Source of the DNA: Sphingomonas kyeonggiensis | GTDB lineage: Bacteria > Pseudomonadota > Alphaproteobacteria > Sphingomonadales > Sphingomonadaceae | DNA: 64,000 nt | NCBI RefSeq assembly: GCF_030812785.1 | Contig: NZ_JAUSTJ010000002.1 | Location: forward strand, 1,674,001-1,738,000 | Direction: 5' to 3' | Shown here: one piece after another, positions 45,059-53,915 of the stretch | Layout: each line of letters opens with the position of its first letter | How positions within the stretch are numbered: position 1 is the first letter of the stretch | The notes under the pieces: model-generated | Seen by the model: the letters and a program-made list of their open reading frames with translations, nothing else | Databases searched by the model: none | What the model was told of the DNA's origin: nothing | Program-made: the position numbers and the translations under genes

Positions 45059-47251
45059 ATGAAGTTCGACAAGCCCGCTGGCACCAATCCGATCGACCAG
45101 CTCAAGGTGGTCGGCAAGCCCACGCCGCGCATCGACGGTCCGCTCAAGACCAGCGGCACCGCGCCCTATGCCTATGAGCAGCGCGATACGCCCAATGCCG
45201 CCTATGGCTATATCCTGGGCTCGGCGATCGCCAAGGGACGGATCACCGGCATGGCGCTGGGCGATGCCAAGGCCGCGCCGGGCGTGCTGGCGATCGTCAC
45301 CGCGGAGAATGCCGGCAAGCTCGGCAAGGGCAATTTCAACACCGCGAAGCTGCTCGGCGGCCCCGATATCGAGCATTATCATCAGGCGATCGCGCTCGTG
45401 GTGGCGGAAAGCTTCGAGCAGGCGCGCGCCGCGGCCTCGCTGATCCGCGTCGACTATGCCCGCGACAAGGGCAGTTTCGATCTCGCCGCTGCCAAGGCCA
45501 GTGCGCCGCTCGCCAAGGAAAATGGCGCCGAGACCAAGGTCGGCGATTTCGCCGGTGCCTTCGCCGCGGCGCCGGTCCAACTCGACGCGACCTACACCAC
45601 GCCCGATCACGCGCATGCGATGATGGAGCCGCATGCGAGCATCGCCGCCTGGAATGGTGACCAGCTCGATCTGTGGACCTCGAACCAGATGATAGCCTGG
45701 TCGGTGGCGGACATGGCGAAGACGCTCGGCATGCCGAAGGAAAAGATCCGGATGCGCTCGCCCTTTGTCGGCGGCGGTTTCGGCGGCAAGCTGTTCATCC
45801 GCGCCGATGTCCTGCTCGCGGCGCTGGGCGCGAAGGCGGCGAACCGGGCGGTGAAGGTCGCCCTGCCCCGCCCCTTCATCTTCAACAACACCACGCACCG
45901 CCCTGCGACGATCCAGCGCATCCGGCTGGGCGCCACCCGCGACGGCAAGCTCACGGCGATCGGCCATGAAAGCTGGTCGGGCGACCTGCCCAATGGCGGC
46001 CCCGAAGGCGCGACCGCCCAGACCAAGCTGCTCTATGCCGGCGCCAACCGGATGACCGGGCTCCACCTCGCCGTGCTCGACCTGCCCGAGGGCAATGCGA
46101 TGCGCGCGCCGGGCGAGGCGCCGGGCCTGATGGCGCTCGAAGTCGCGATGGATGAGCTGGCCGAGAAGCTCGGCATCGATCCGGTCGATCTGCGCGTGAT
46201 CAACGATACCCAGGTCGACCCCGAGAACCCCAGCCGCCCCTATTCGCAGCGCCAGCTGAACGCCTGCCTGAAGATCGGCGCGGACAAGTTCGGCTGGGCG
46301 AAGCGCGCCAGGCCCGGCAAGGTGCGCGACGGTCGCTGGCTGGTCGGCATGGGCGTGGCCGCGGCCTTCCGCAACAACCTGGTGATGAAGTCCGCCGCGC
46401 GGGTGCGCCTCAATGCCCAGGGCGTGGTCACGGTCGAGACCGACATGACCGATATCGGCACCGGCACCTACACGATCGTCGCGCAGACCGCGGCCGAGAT
46501 GCTCGGCGTGCCGCTCGACAAGGTGGTGGTGAAGCTCGGCGATTCCAGCTTCCCCGTATCGGCCGGCTCGGGCGGGCAATGGGGGGCGAACAGCGCCACC
46601 GCCGGCGTCTATGCCGCCTGCGCCAAGCTGCGCGAGGCGGTGGCGCAGAAGCTCGGCGTCAACTCGGCCGATGCGGTGTTCGCCGGCGGCAAGGTGAAGA
46701 GCGGCAAGCGCGCCGTTCCGCTGGGTGAGGCAGCGAAGAACGGCGAGATCGTCGCCGAGGACGCGATGGAATATGGCGACCTGACGAAGAAGTACCAGCA
46801 ATCGACCTTCGGCGCGCATTTCGTCGAGGTCGGCGTCGATGCCGCCACGGCCGAGATCCGCATCCGCCGCATGCTCGCGGTCTGCGCCGCGGGCCGGATC
46901 CTCAATCCGGTCTCGGCGCGCAGCCAGGTGATCGGGGCGATGACCATGGGCGCCGGCGCGGCGCTGATGGAGGAGCTGGCGGTCGACAAGCGCTTCGGCT
47001 TCTTCGTCAATCACGATCTCGCCGGCTACGAAGTGCCGGTCCATGCCGACATGCCGCACCAGGAGGTGATCTTCCTCGACGAGACCGATCCGATGAGCTC
47101 GCCGATGAAGGCCAAGGGCGTGGGCGAGCTCGGTATCTGCGGGGTCGGCGCGGCGGTCGCCAACGCGATCTACAACGCCACCGGCGTGCGTGTCCGCGAC
47201 TATCCGGTCACGCTCGACAAGCTGCTGGAGGGCATGCCGGAATACGCCTGA
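45059..47251 (+). CDS. paoC: Aldehyde oxidoreductase molybdenum subunit (PaoC-like)
   Basis: A 730-residue catalytic subunit binding molybdopterin (MCD-type cofactor in relatives). Family segments are SPFVGGGFGGK, NAMRAPGEAPG and the catalytic glutamate in KGVGELGICG near the end. Length and motifs match PaoC rather than eukaryotic-type xanthine oxidase. It has no leader and would travel as a folded complex with the Tat-targeted PaoA. ATG 45059 lies 3 bases after the paoB stop. The dedicated cofactor-insertion chaperone PaoD/XdhC, usually the next gene, is absent here: a REP palindrome and an unrelated hydrolase follow. The physiological aldehyde is unknown. Confidence 0.93.
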   Translation: MKFDKPAGTNPIDQLKVVGKPTPRIDGPLKTSGTAPYAYEQRDTPNAAYGYILGSAIAKGRITGMALGDAKAAPGVLAIVTAENAGKLGKGNFNTAKLLGGPDIEHYHQAIALVVAESFEQARAAASLIRVDYARDKGSFDLAAAKASAPLAKENGAETKVGDFAGAFAAAPVQLDATYTTPDHAHAMMEPHASIAAWNGDQLDLWTSNQMIAWSVADMAKTLGMPKEKIRMRSPFVGGGFGGKLFIRADVLLAALGAKAANRAVKVALPRPFIFNNTTHRPATIQRIRLGATRDGKLTAIGHESWSGDLPNGGPEGATAQTKLLYAGANRMTGLHLAVLDLPEGNAMRAPGEAPGLMALEVAMDELAEKLGIDPVDLRVINDTQVDPENPSRPYSQRQLNACLKIGADKFGWAKRARPGKVRDGRWLVGMGVAAAFRNNLVMKSAARVRLNAQGVVTVETDMTDIGTGTYTIVAQTAAEMLGVPLDKVVVKLGDSSFPVSAGSGGQWGANSATAGVYAACAKLREAVAQKLGVNSADAVFAGGKVKSGKRAVPLGEAAKNGEIVAEDAMEYGDLTKKYQQSTFGAHFVEVGVDAATAEIRIRRMLAVCAAGRILNPVSARSQVIGAMTMGAGAALMEELAVDKRFGFFVNHDLAGYEVPVHADMPHQEVIFLDETDPMSSPMKAKGVGELGICGVGAAVANAIYNATGVRVRDYPVTLDKLLEGMPEYA

Positions 47252-47532
47252 GCGTCGATCTGCCCACCTCCCATGTGCTCCTGCGAAAGCAGGAGCCCAG
47301 GGTACGGGCGGCGCGCTTGCAATGTAGGATTTCACCTGCTGGGCTCAGGCGTCTTCGGACCGCTCTTTGCCCAGTAGGAAAGATAGGATCAGGCCCGCGC
47401 AATCCTGTTGCGCGGCCGGCATCTCGCAAGCCACCAATGGTGCGAACTTTGTGACCTTCCGGCCGGGGAAACCCGCTTCTGGCGTGTACTTCCTGTACTT
47501 TGGCGAGTCGCGAGGGCGTGCCCGATAGGAAG
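47252..47532. other. Non-coding gap with one REP palindrome
   Basis: Bases 47271-47301 hold one REP copy (GCTCCTGCGAAAGCAGGAGC core), identical over 31 bases to the reverse complement of 16014-16044. The rest, 47302-47532, contains no reading frame with a ribosome-binding site on either strand, and I recognise no gene remnant or RNA in it. Confidence 0.6.
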
Positions 47533-48312
47533 TCAGCGCCCCGCCGCCGTCCGCGCCCAGGACAGCGCCCGGTCGGCGACTTCCTCCCAGCCATCCTCGT
47601 TGCACAACCAGTGCGAGCGGCCCGGGAATTCGTGGAACGCCGTGTCGGCCGGCGAGCGCAGGTGCCGGCGATAGGCGCCGCGCACCATCGGCGCGGGCAC
47701 GGTGCGGTCGCGCCCGCCGGCGATCAGCATCAGCGGCGGCCGGTCGGGATTGTCCCAGCGTACCCGGCTGCCGATGCCCAGCGCCGCCTCGAAGAAGATT
47801 CGCCCGGGCGTGGGCACGATGAACTTCTCCCAGGCATAGAGCTTCTCGGCCTCGGGCAGCGTCTGGGCGAAGCCGGCGGCGAAGCTCGCCGCGCGCATCC
47901 GCAGCACGCGGTTCCAGCCGTTGAAGGCGGTAAACACGCCTAGCGAGGTCCACAGCGCCAGCGGATGCACGGGCACGCCGAACGGCGGCGTCGGGTCGAT
48001 CGCCACCGCCGCGGCGCCCAGCCCGCGATCGGCGAGCAGCTGGACGACCAGCCCGCCAAAGCTGTGCCCGATCAGGATCGGCGGATGCGGCATCGCCGCG
48101 ATCAGCGCGGCATAATGGTCGGTGATCTCGCGCAGGCCGAGCCTGGACAGCCGCGGGTCGGGCGCCCGGCGGAGCTCGTCCACCGGGCGGTCGAGCCAGG
48201 GCCAAGCCGGCGCCACCACGGTCATGCCCGCCGCCTCGTAACGCTGGCGGAAGCGGTCCCAGGCGCTGGGGGTCAGCCAGGCGCCGTGGATGAGCATGAC
48301 CGTGGGGGCCAA
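47533..48312 (-). CDS. Alpha/beta hydrolase
   Basis: A 259-residue hydrolase of the alpha/beta fold without a signal peptide. The oxyanion segment is LIHGAW, the nucleophile elbow GHSFGG (Ser84), the acid probably Asp in GGRDRTVP and the base His in GRSHWL. These features fit esterases and lactonases of the YdjP/haloperoxidase-like group, but no substrate can be named. The start is TTG at 48312 with GGAG 8 bases upstream; ATG 48297 is the alternative, though it would remove the first beta-strand residues. It lies 28 bases after another alpha/beta hydrolase gene on the same strand, so the two are likely co-transcribed. Confidence 0.85.
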   Translation of the reverse strand: MAPTVMLIHGAWLTPSAWDRFRQRYEAAGMTVVAPAWPWLDRPVDELRRAPDPRLSRLGLREITDHYAALIAAMPHPPILIGHSFGGLVVQLLADRGLGAAAVAIDPTPPFGVPVHPLALWTSLGVFTAFNGWNRVLRMRAASFAAGFAQTLPEAEKLYAWEKFIVPTPGRIFFEAALGIGSRVRWDNPDRPPLMLIAGGRDRTVPAPMVRGAYRRHLRSPADTAFHEFPGRSHWLCNEDGWEEVADRALSWARTAAGR

Positions 48313-48340
48313 TCCGGTACTCCGAACTCGGGTGCGACGA

Positions 48341-49294
48341 TCAGCCCTTGATGAAGGCGAGCAGGTCCGGGTTGATCACTTCCGGATGCGTGGTCGCCAT
48401 GCCGTGCGGAAGGCCCTTGTAGGTCTTGAGCGTCGCGTTCTTCAGCAGCTTGGCCGAGAGCGGCGCCGAGTCCGCATAGGGCACGATCTGGTCGTCGTCG
48501 CCGTGCATCACCAGCGACGGCACTTCGATCTTCTTCAGGTCCTCGGTGAAGTCGGTCTCGCTGAACGCCTTGATGCAGTCGTAATGGGCCTTGATCCCGC
48601 CCATCATGCCCTGGCGATACCAGTTGTCGATGATGCCCTGGCTGATCTTCGCGCCCGGCCGGTTGTAGCCGTAGAAGGGGCCGGTCGGGAAATCGATGTA
48701 GAGCTGGGCGCGATTGGCGAGCACGCCGGCGCGGATGCCGTCGAACACCTCGATCGGCAGGCCACCCGGGTTCTTCTCGCTCTTGAGCATGACCGGCGGC
48801 ACCGCGCCGATCAGCACCATCTTGGAGACGCGGCCCGGCTTGGCCCGCGCGACATAATGCGCGACCTCGCCGCCGCCGGTCGAGTGGCCGACATGGATGG
48901 CGCCCTTGACGTCGATATGCTCGACCAGCGCCGCGACATCGGCGGCATAGGTGTCCATCTCGTTGCCCGTATAGGTCTGGGTCGAGCGGCCGTGCCCGCG
49001 GCGATCATGCGCGATCACCCGGTAGCCCTGGTGGAGGAAGAAGATCATCTGGCTGTCCCAGTCGTCCGCCGAGAGCGGCCAGCCATGGTGGAACCAGATC
49101 ACCTGCGCGTCCTTGGGACCCCAGTCCTTGTAGAAAAGCTCGGTGCCGTCCGCGACCTTGAAGCTGCCCATCATCCTGTCTCCTGCCTTGGGGGAAGCGC
49201 CGGCCGGAAGGGAGACGGGCAATGCCGCGACCGCAGCCGCTGCCGCCGCGCCCATGCCGAACGCGCGGCGCGTGATCTCTAGACGCTCGTCCAT
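48341..49294 (-). CDS. Tat-exported alpha/beta hydrolase (chloroperoxidase-like)
   Basis: A 317-residue hydrolase with a twin-arginine leader ([20 protein letters not shown], cut after AGA). The catalytic serine is in GHSTGGG, the acid Asp in [10 protein letters not shown] and the His in [25 protein letters not shown] and [10 protein letters not shown] are characteristic of the cofactor-free non-heme chloroperoxidase/perhydrolase group, whose natural activity is usually as an esterase. GGAGGAAG precedes ATG 49294, which fixes the start. It is divergent from the sensor kinase gene with about 160 bases between, so that two-component pair may control it. Confidence 0.9.
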   Translation of the reverse strand: MDERLEITRRAFGMGAAAAAAVAALPVSLPAGASPKAGDRMMGSFKVADGTELFYKDWGPKDAQVIWFHHGWPLSADDWDSQMIFFLHQGYRVIAHDRRGHGRSTQTYTGNEMDTYAADVAALVEHIDVKGAIHVGHSTGGGEVAHYVARAKPGRVSKMVLIGAVPPVMLKSEKNPGGLPIEVFDGIRAGVLANRAQLYIDFPTGPFYGYNRPGAKISQGIIDNWYRQGMMGGIKAHYDCIKAFSETDFTEDLKKIEVPSLVMHGDDDQIVPYADSAPLSAKLLKNATLKTYKGLPHGMATTHPEVINPDLLAFIKG

Positions 49295-49456
49295 GCTCTT
49301 CCTCCGGCCAGATGTCCGGTCTGGCTCCCACACCGCCGCGCCGGAGGAAATCCCGCGCCGGTAGCCAGCGCCTACTCTTTCGGGTACCTCACGCTCTGCC
49401 GGGCTTTCGTGCTAGCATGCCGGCTTTCCAAAGCGTCGCGTGAGAGAGGGAGCATC

Positions 49457-52400
49457 TTGCGACTGGCCTTGCTCATCGCCGGGATCGTCGCGCTGTGCTG
49501 CACCGGCACGGCCACCGCCGACGCGCCCGGCCAGGGCATATCGCGCTATCTCCACGCCACCTGGACCAGCAAGGACGGCGTCCCCGCCATGGTCCAGGCG
49601 CTCGCCCAGGGGCCGGACGGCTATATCTGGGTCGGCACCGGCAACGGGCTCTACCGCTTCGACGGCGTGACCTTCGAGTACGTCCCGCCCGCCGCCGACC
49701 ATCCCCGCGGCGCCATCCCGGTCAGCGCGGTGCTCGTCACGCGCGCCGGCGAGCTCTGGGCCGCCTATGCGGGTGCCGGCGGGGTCGAGGTCTATCGCGG
49801 CGGACGCATGGTGCGCACCGGCATGACCGATGCCGCGGGCGAGTTCACCGAGCTACGGGAAGACCGGGACGGCGCGATCTGGGCGGTCGGCGGGCGCACC
49901 CACAAGGCGCTGAAGCGCTATCGCGGCGGGCGCTGGGAGACGATCGGCGAAGCGCAGGGCGTGCCAGACAAGGAATATGTCTCCAGCCTCGCCACCGCCC
50001 GCGACGGCTCGGTCTGGATCGCCACCGACAAGCAGCTCTACATCTGGCGCCGCGGGGCGAAGCGCTTCGAGCCGACCGGCGTGCAGCTCGGCTTTGGCGG
50101 CCATCTCGCGCTCGACCCCAAGGGCAATATGTGGCTGGCCGACGAGCACGGCACGCGCATGCTGCCCGATTACGCCGCCGGCGCGCGCACCCCGCGCAGT
50201 TCGGTTCTCTACCCCTTTTCCGGCCGGGTGCGCCGCACCGCGATCCTGTTCGACCGCGACGGCAATCTCTGGGGCTCGAGCTTCACCAGCGGCATCTTCG
50301 AAGTCGATCGTGCCGCCGACCGGTACGACGTGCCCGGCGCGGTCTCCACCTATCGCACCGGCAACGGCCTCACCTCGAACCAGGCGGTGTCGTTCCTCCA
50401 GGATCGCGAGGGCAATATCTGGGTGGGCACCGAGCTGGGGCTCGACCAGTTCCGCCCGGCCAACCTCTTCCGCATCGACACGCCGTCGGGCGGTGCGGCG
50501 GAGGGCTATCTGCTCGCGGCGGACAGCAGCGGAACGGTCTGGCTGGCGAGCGGCCCCTCGCTCTACCGCGCCCTGCCCGGCCGCGAACCCGTCCTCTTCT
50601 CGAGCGGCTATACGGAAATCCAGGCGCTGTGCCGCGGCGGCAATGGATCGATGTGGCTGAGCACGCCCGAGAAGATGATCCGGCTGCGCGGCGACAAGGT
50701 AGTGGAGACGCTCGGCCTGCCCGGCGCCGGCGCCACCTTCGGGTGCGCCGAGGACGGGCTCGGACGCCTGTGGGTTGCGCGCTTCCAGCACGGTGCGCTC
50801 GTCCGCCGCGGCAATGGCTGGCACGAGCCGAGGCTTCCCCTGCCCGGCCGGCCGCAGGACATCGTGATCGACGGCGACGGCAATCCGGTGATCATCCTCG
50901 ACCGCAAGGCCCTGGTCCGCGTCACCGGATCAATCGCCCGCGGCTGGACCAACGAGCAGATCGGCGTTTCCGGCCTGACCGGCGTCTATGGCAGCCGCGA
51001 CGGGCTGCTGGTCGCCGGCGGCGACGGGCTGGCGCGCTGGCGGAACGGCCGGTTCGAGCGGCTGTCGATCGCCCATCATCCCTGGCTGCGCGGCGTGCGC
51101 GGCGTGGTGCAGGCCGCCACGGGCGAGACCTGGATGGTCAACAATACCGGCCTGTTGCGGCTGCGCACCGCCGATCTCGACCGCGCCTTCGCTCAGCCCA
51201 CCGCGCCGCTCCGCCACGACCTGTTCGACGAGCAGGACGGCCTCTCCAGCCGCACCCAGCGCGCCGACGGACTGCAGATCGATGCTGGCGGCGACGGGCG
51301 CCTCTGGTTCCTCACCCGCCAGAGCGTTATGCGCATCGACCCCGCCCATCTGGTCCGCAACGCCGCAGTACCGCCCGTGGCGATCCGTGCGCTCACCGTC
51401 GACGGCCAGCGCTTCGTCGATCCGGAAAGGATCACGCTCCCGGCCGGCAAGACCAACCTCTCGATCGACTATACCGGCCTCAGCTTCTCCGTGCCGAGCC
51501 GGGTGCATTTCCGTTACATGCTCGAAGGCTTCGACAAGGGCTGGATCGATCCCGGCACCCGGCGCCAGGCCTTCTACACCAATCTCGATCCGGGCACGTA
51601 CCGCTTCCGGGTGATGGCCTCCAACAATGACGGGCTGTGGAACCCCCGGCCGGCGGTGCTGGAGCTCACCATCCCGCCCACCTTCCTGCAGAGCCCGTGG
51701 TTCGCGCTGCTCTGCGCGATGGCGATCGCCGCGTTGTTCCTGCTGCTCTACCAGGTGAAGGTGCGGGCGATGGCGGCGGCGATGCGCGTCCGCATGCGCG
51801 AGCGGCTGACCGAGCGGGAGCGGATCGCCAGGGAATTGCACGATACGCTTCTCCAGGGGGTCCAGGCGCTGGTTCTGCGCTTCCAGCTCGTTGCCGACGA
51901 TATTCCGCCCGAGAACCCCGCACGCCGCACGCTGGAGGAAGCGCTCGACCGCGCCGACGACGTGCTGGCCGAGGGCCGCGACCGGGTGCGCGACCTGCGG
52001 ATGATCGGCGGCGCCGACGATATCGAGCACATGATCCTCGAGATCGCCCGCAAGCAGGTCTTCTCGCCGGCCACGCAGATCAACGTCGCCAGCGAAGGCG
52101 AGGCGCGGGCGCTAGACCCGCTGGTGTGGGACGAAGTGGCGCGCATCGCCAACGAGGCGCTGTTCAACGTCTGGCGCCACGCCCAGGCGAAGCAGATCCT
52201 CATCCGCATCGCCTTCCGCCCCGAGAGCTTCTCGGTCCGCTTCCGCGACGACGGCGTCGGCATCGCCGAGGAGATATTGCGCGACGGCCGCCGCGACGGG
52301 CATTTCGGCCTGCCCGGCATGCAGGAGCGCGCGAGCAAGATCCAGGCGCGGCTGGTGGTGCAGCGCCCGCCCGGCGGCGGCACCGAAGTCGCGTTGATCG

Positions 52401-52477
52401 TCCCCGCGACGATCGCCTATTCGAACACACGGCGCCGCAAGTGGCGCGCTCTGGTCACAGGAGGCCGAATTGGTTGA
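49457..52477 (+). CDS. Hybrid-free sensor histidine kinase with periplasmic beta-propeller
   Basis: A 1,006-residue membrane sensor. A signal peptide (LALLIAGIVALCCTG) leads into two seven-bladed-type propellers built of reg_prop repeats (TWTSKDGVP, GYIWVGTGNGLYRFDG, GNIWVGTELGLDQF), a Y_Y_Y domain (about residues 650-740, NLSIDYTGLSF), one membrane span (about 747-767) and a HisKA_3 dimerisation domain with the phosphorylated histidine in ARELHDTLLQG (His795). A HATPase domain with FRDDGVGI follows. I use TTG 49457, which has GAGAGAGGGAG before it and begins the signal peptide; GTG 49409 is a longer option. The periplasmic part resembles sensors of oligosaccharides. It overlaps its response regulator by 8 bases. 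Confidence 0.92.
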   Translation: MRLALLIAGIVALCCTGTATADAPGQGISRYLHATWTSKDGVPAMVQALAQGPDGYIWVGTGNGLYRFDGVTFEYVPPAADHPRGAIPVSAVLVTRAGELWAAYAGAGGVEVYRGGRMVRTGMTDAAGEFTELREDRDGAIWAVGGRTHKALKRYRGGRWETIGEAQGVPDKEYVSSLATARDGSVWIATDKQLYIWRRGAKRFEPTGVQLGFGGHLALDPKGNMWLADEHGTRMLPDYAAGARTPRSSVLYPFSGRVRRTAILFDRDGNLWGSSFTSGIFEVDRAADRYDVPGAVSTYRTGNGLTSNQAVSFLQDREGNIWVGTELGLDQFRPANLFRIDTPSGGAAEGYLLAADSSGTVWLASGPSLYRALPGREPVLFSSGYTEIQALCRGGNGSMWLSTPEKMIRLRGDKVVETLGLPGAGATFGCAEDGLGRLWVARFQHGALVRRGNGWHEPRLPLPGRPQDIVIDGDGNPVIILDRKALVRVTGSIARGWTNEQIGVSGLTGVYGSRDGLLVAGGDGLARWRNGRFERLSIAHHPWLRGVRGVVQAATGETWMVNNTGLLRLRTADLDRAFAQPTAPLRHDLFDEQDGLSSRTQRADGLQIDAGGDGRLWFLTRQSVMRIDPAHLVRNAAVPPVAIRALTVDGQRFVDPERITLPAGKTNLSIDYTGLSFSVPSRVHFRYMLEGFDKGWIDPGTRRQAFYTNLDPGTYRFRVMASNNDGLWNPRPAVLELTIPPTFLQSPWFALLCAMAIAALFLLLYQVKVRAMAAAMRVRMRERLTERERIARELHDTLLQGVQALVLRFQLVADDIPPENPARRTLEEALDRADDVLAEGRDRVRDLRMIGGADDIEHMILEIARKQVFSPATQINVASEGEARALDPLVWDEVARIANEALFNVWRHAQAKQILIRIAFRPESFSVRFRDDGVGIAEEILRDGRRDGHFGLPGMQERASKIQARLVVQRPPGGGTEVALIVPATIAYSNTRRRKWRALVTGGRIG

Positions 52478-53117
52478 AGCAGCTGTGATGACGAGCACCA
52501 GGACCGTCCGCGTGATGGTGGTCGACGACCATCCGATGCTGCGCGAAGGCATCGCCGCGGTCGTCGAGCGCCAGCCCGACATGGAGATCGTCGGCGAGGC
52601 GCAGGGCGGCGCCGAGGCAGTGGAGCAGTATCGCGCGCTCCAGCCCGACGTGACGCTGATGGACATCCAGATGCCCGGCATGGACGGGGTCGAGACGATC
52701 GAGGCGATCCGCCGCGAATTCCCGACGGCACAGTTCGTCGTCCTCACCACCTATCCCGGCGACACCCATGCGCTGCGTGCGCTCAAGGCCGGCGCGACCG
52801 GCTATCTGCTCAAGAGCTGCATCCGCAAGGACCTGCTCGACACGATCCGCGCGGTGCACGAGGGGCGCCGCGCGATCGCTGCCGATGTCGCGCAGGAGAT
52901 CGCGCTCCACGCCTTTGACGACCGGCTGAGCGAGCGCGAGACCGACATCCTCAAGCTGGTCGCCGAGGGCCATCCCAACAAGCAGATCGCCTGGCGGCTG
53001 TCGCTTTCCACCGACACGGTGAAGGCGCATCTCAAGAACATCTTCGCCAAGCTCGACGTCGCCGACCGCACCCATGCAGTGATCACCGCGGCACGGCGCG
53101 GCTTCATCGAGATCTAA
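52470..53117 (+). CDS. NarL/FixJ-type response regulator
   Basis: A 215-residue DNA-binding regulator. The receiver has the acidic pair Asp19/Asp20 (VVDDHPML), phospho-acceptor Asp65 (LMDIQMPG), a Thr in VVLTTYPG and Lys in GYLLKS. The C-terminal LuxR-type helix-turn-helix is LSERETDILKLVAEG, NKQIAWRLSLSTDTVKAHLK. The TTG at 52470 is chosen since AGGAGG lies 6 bases before it; ATG 52488 is internal. It overlaps the kinase gene by 8 bases and must be its partner. Targets are unknown; the divergent hydrolase genes are candidates. Confidence 0.94.
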   Translation: MVEAAVMTSTRTVRVMVVDDHPMLREGIAAVVERQPDMEIVGEAQGGAEAVEQYRALQPDVTLMDIQMPGMDGVETIEAIRREFPTAQFVVLTTYPGDTHALRALKAGATGYLLKSCIRKDLLDTIRAVHEGRRAIAADVAQEIALHAFDDRLSERETDILKLVAEGHPNKQIAWRLSLSTDTVKAHLKNIFAKLDVADRTHAVITAARRGFIEI

Positions 53118-53791
53118 AGCCGCACGCCGAGCCCCAGGCCGAACACCAGCGGATTGACCTTCACCCGCGTCCGCTGCGTGCCGATCGCAGCCGTGTCGAG
53201 CCGCACATCGGTGCGCATGTCGATGTACTTCACATCGAGGTTGAGGAAGATCTTGCGGGTCAGGTCGACGTCCATGCCCGCCTGCGCCGCCCAGCCGAAG
53301 CTGTCGGACATGCGCACCCTGGTCTTGCCCACGGCGCCCTGCAGCCCGCCCGACGCCTTCTCGTTCCAGAACATCGTGTAGTTCACGCCCGCGCCGAGAT
53401 AGGGCCGCAGCTTGCCGCGCGGATTGAAGTGATATTGCGCGGTCAGCGTCGGCGGCAGCACCCAGGTCGAGCCGAGCCTACCGATCGACCCGGTGGTGCC
53501 GCTGACGCCCGAGAAATCATGCTTTGTAGTCGAGGCGATCAGCTCCAGGCCGATCGTGTCGGTGACCATGTAGGTCGCATCGATCTCGGGCATCACGGCA
53601 TTGTCGAGCTTCACCTTCTCGCCCGGAAAGGCCGGGTGGATGCCGTTCGATTTCTCGTTCGGCGCCACCAGGATGGTGCGCAGCCGGACGAGCACGTCGC
53701 CCGCCTTGATGCCGGTCTCGTCGCGCGTCTGGGCGCCGGCGGGAAGTGCTGCGATCAGGCCGGCGGCGGCCAGGGCGATCAGGGTCTTCAT
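53114..53791 (-). CDS. ompW: OmpW-family outer-membrane protein
   Basis: A 225-residue eight-stranded outer-membrane barrel. The signal peptide is MKTLIALAAAGLIAALPAGA. OmpW signatures include the early VRLRTILVAPNEKS, the central VLPPTLTAQYHFNP and YLGAGVNYTMFW, and a C-terminal aromatic-bounded strand ending in GLGLGVRL (the last residue is Leu, not the usual Phe). The ATG at 53791 has AGGAGG at proper spacing; the ATG before it (53794) is too close. It overlaps the response-regulator gene tail to tail by 4 bases. The upstream gap shared with hemN holds a perfect FNR-type box (53868-53881), fitting oxygen control of ompW known in enterobacteria. Confidence 0.9.
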   Translation of the reverse strand: MKTLIALAAAGLIAALPAGAQTRDETGIKAGDVLVRLRTILVAPNEKSNGIHPAFPGEKVKLDNAVMPEIDATYMVTDTIGLELIASTTKHDFSGVSGTTGSIGRLGSTWVLPPTLTAQYHFNPRGKLRPYLGAGVNYTMFWNEKASGGLQGAVGKTRVRMSDSFGWAAQAGMDVDLTRKIFLNLDVKYIDMRTDVRLDTAAIGTQRTRVKVNPLVFGLGLGVRL

Positions 53792-53867
53792 CATTGCCTC
53801 CTGTGTTGTCGCGCCAGGAGATGCGCGCCGGTCCGCCGCGCCGCCTTGCAGCAGCGCAAGCCGCGAT

Positions 53868-53881
53868 TTGACCGGCGTCAA
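53868..53881. promoter_or_regulatory. FNR/FixK-type box TTGACCGGCGTCAA
   Basis: A perfect palindrome TTGAC-N4-GTCAA, one base per arm from the FNR consensus TTGAT-N4-ATCAA. It lies 34 bases upstream of the hemN start codon and 76 bases upstream of ompW, two genes classically under FNR control. An fnr-type gene follows hemN directly. Confidence 0.75.
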
Positions 53882-53915
53882 AGCCCCCGCGCCGCTGCGC
53901 TCGCAGGGGATTGCC

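Noticed and set aside
44054..47335. 1,093-codon minus-strand open frame opposite paoBC
   Set aside because: It is antisense to the molybdenum enzyme genes, which carry all cofactor motifs; the shadow frame has none.
47345..47532. Minus-strand frame that would extend past the alpha/beta hydrolase stop
   Set aside because: It is in a different frame from the hydrolase, has no own start or ribosome-binding site, and its product shows no recognisable domain.
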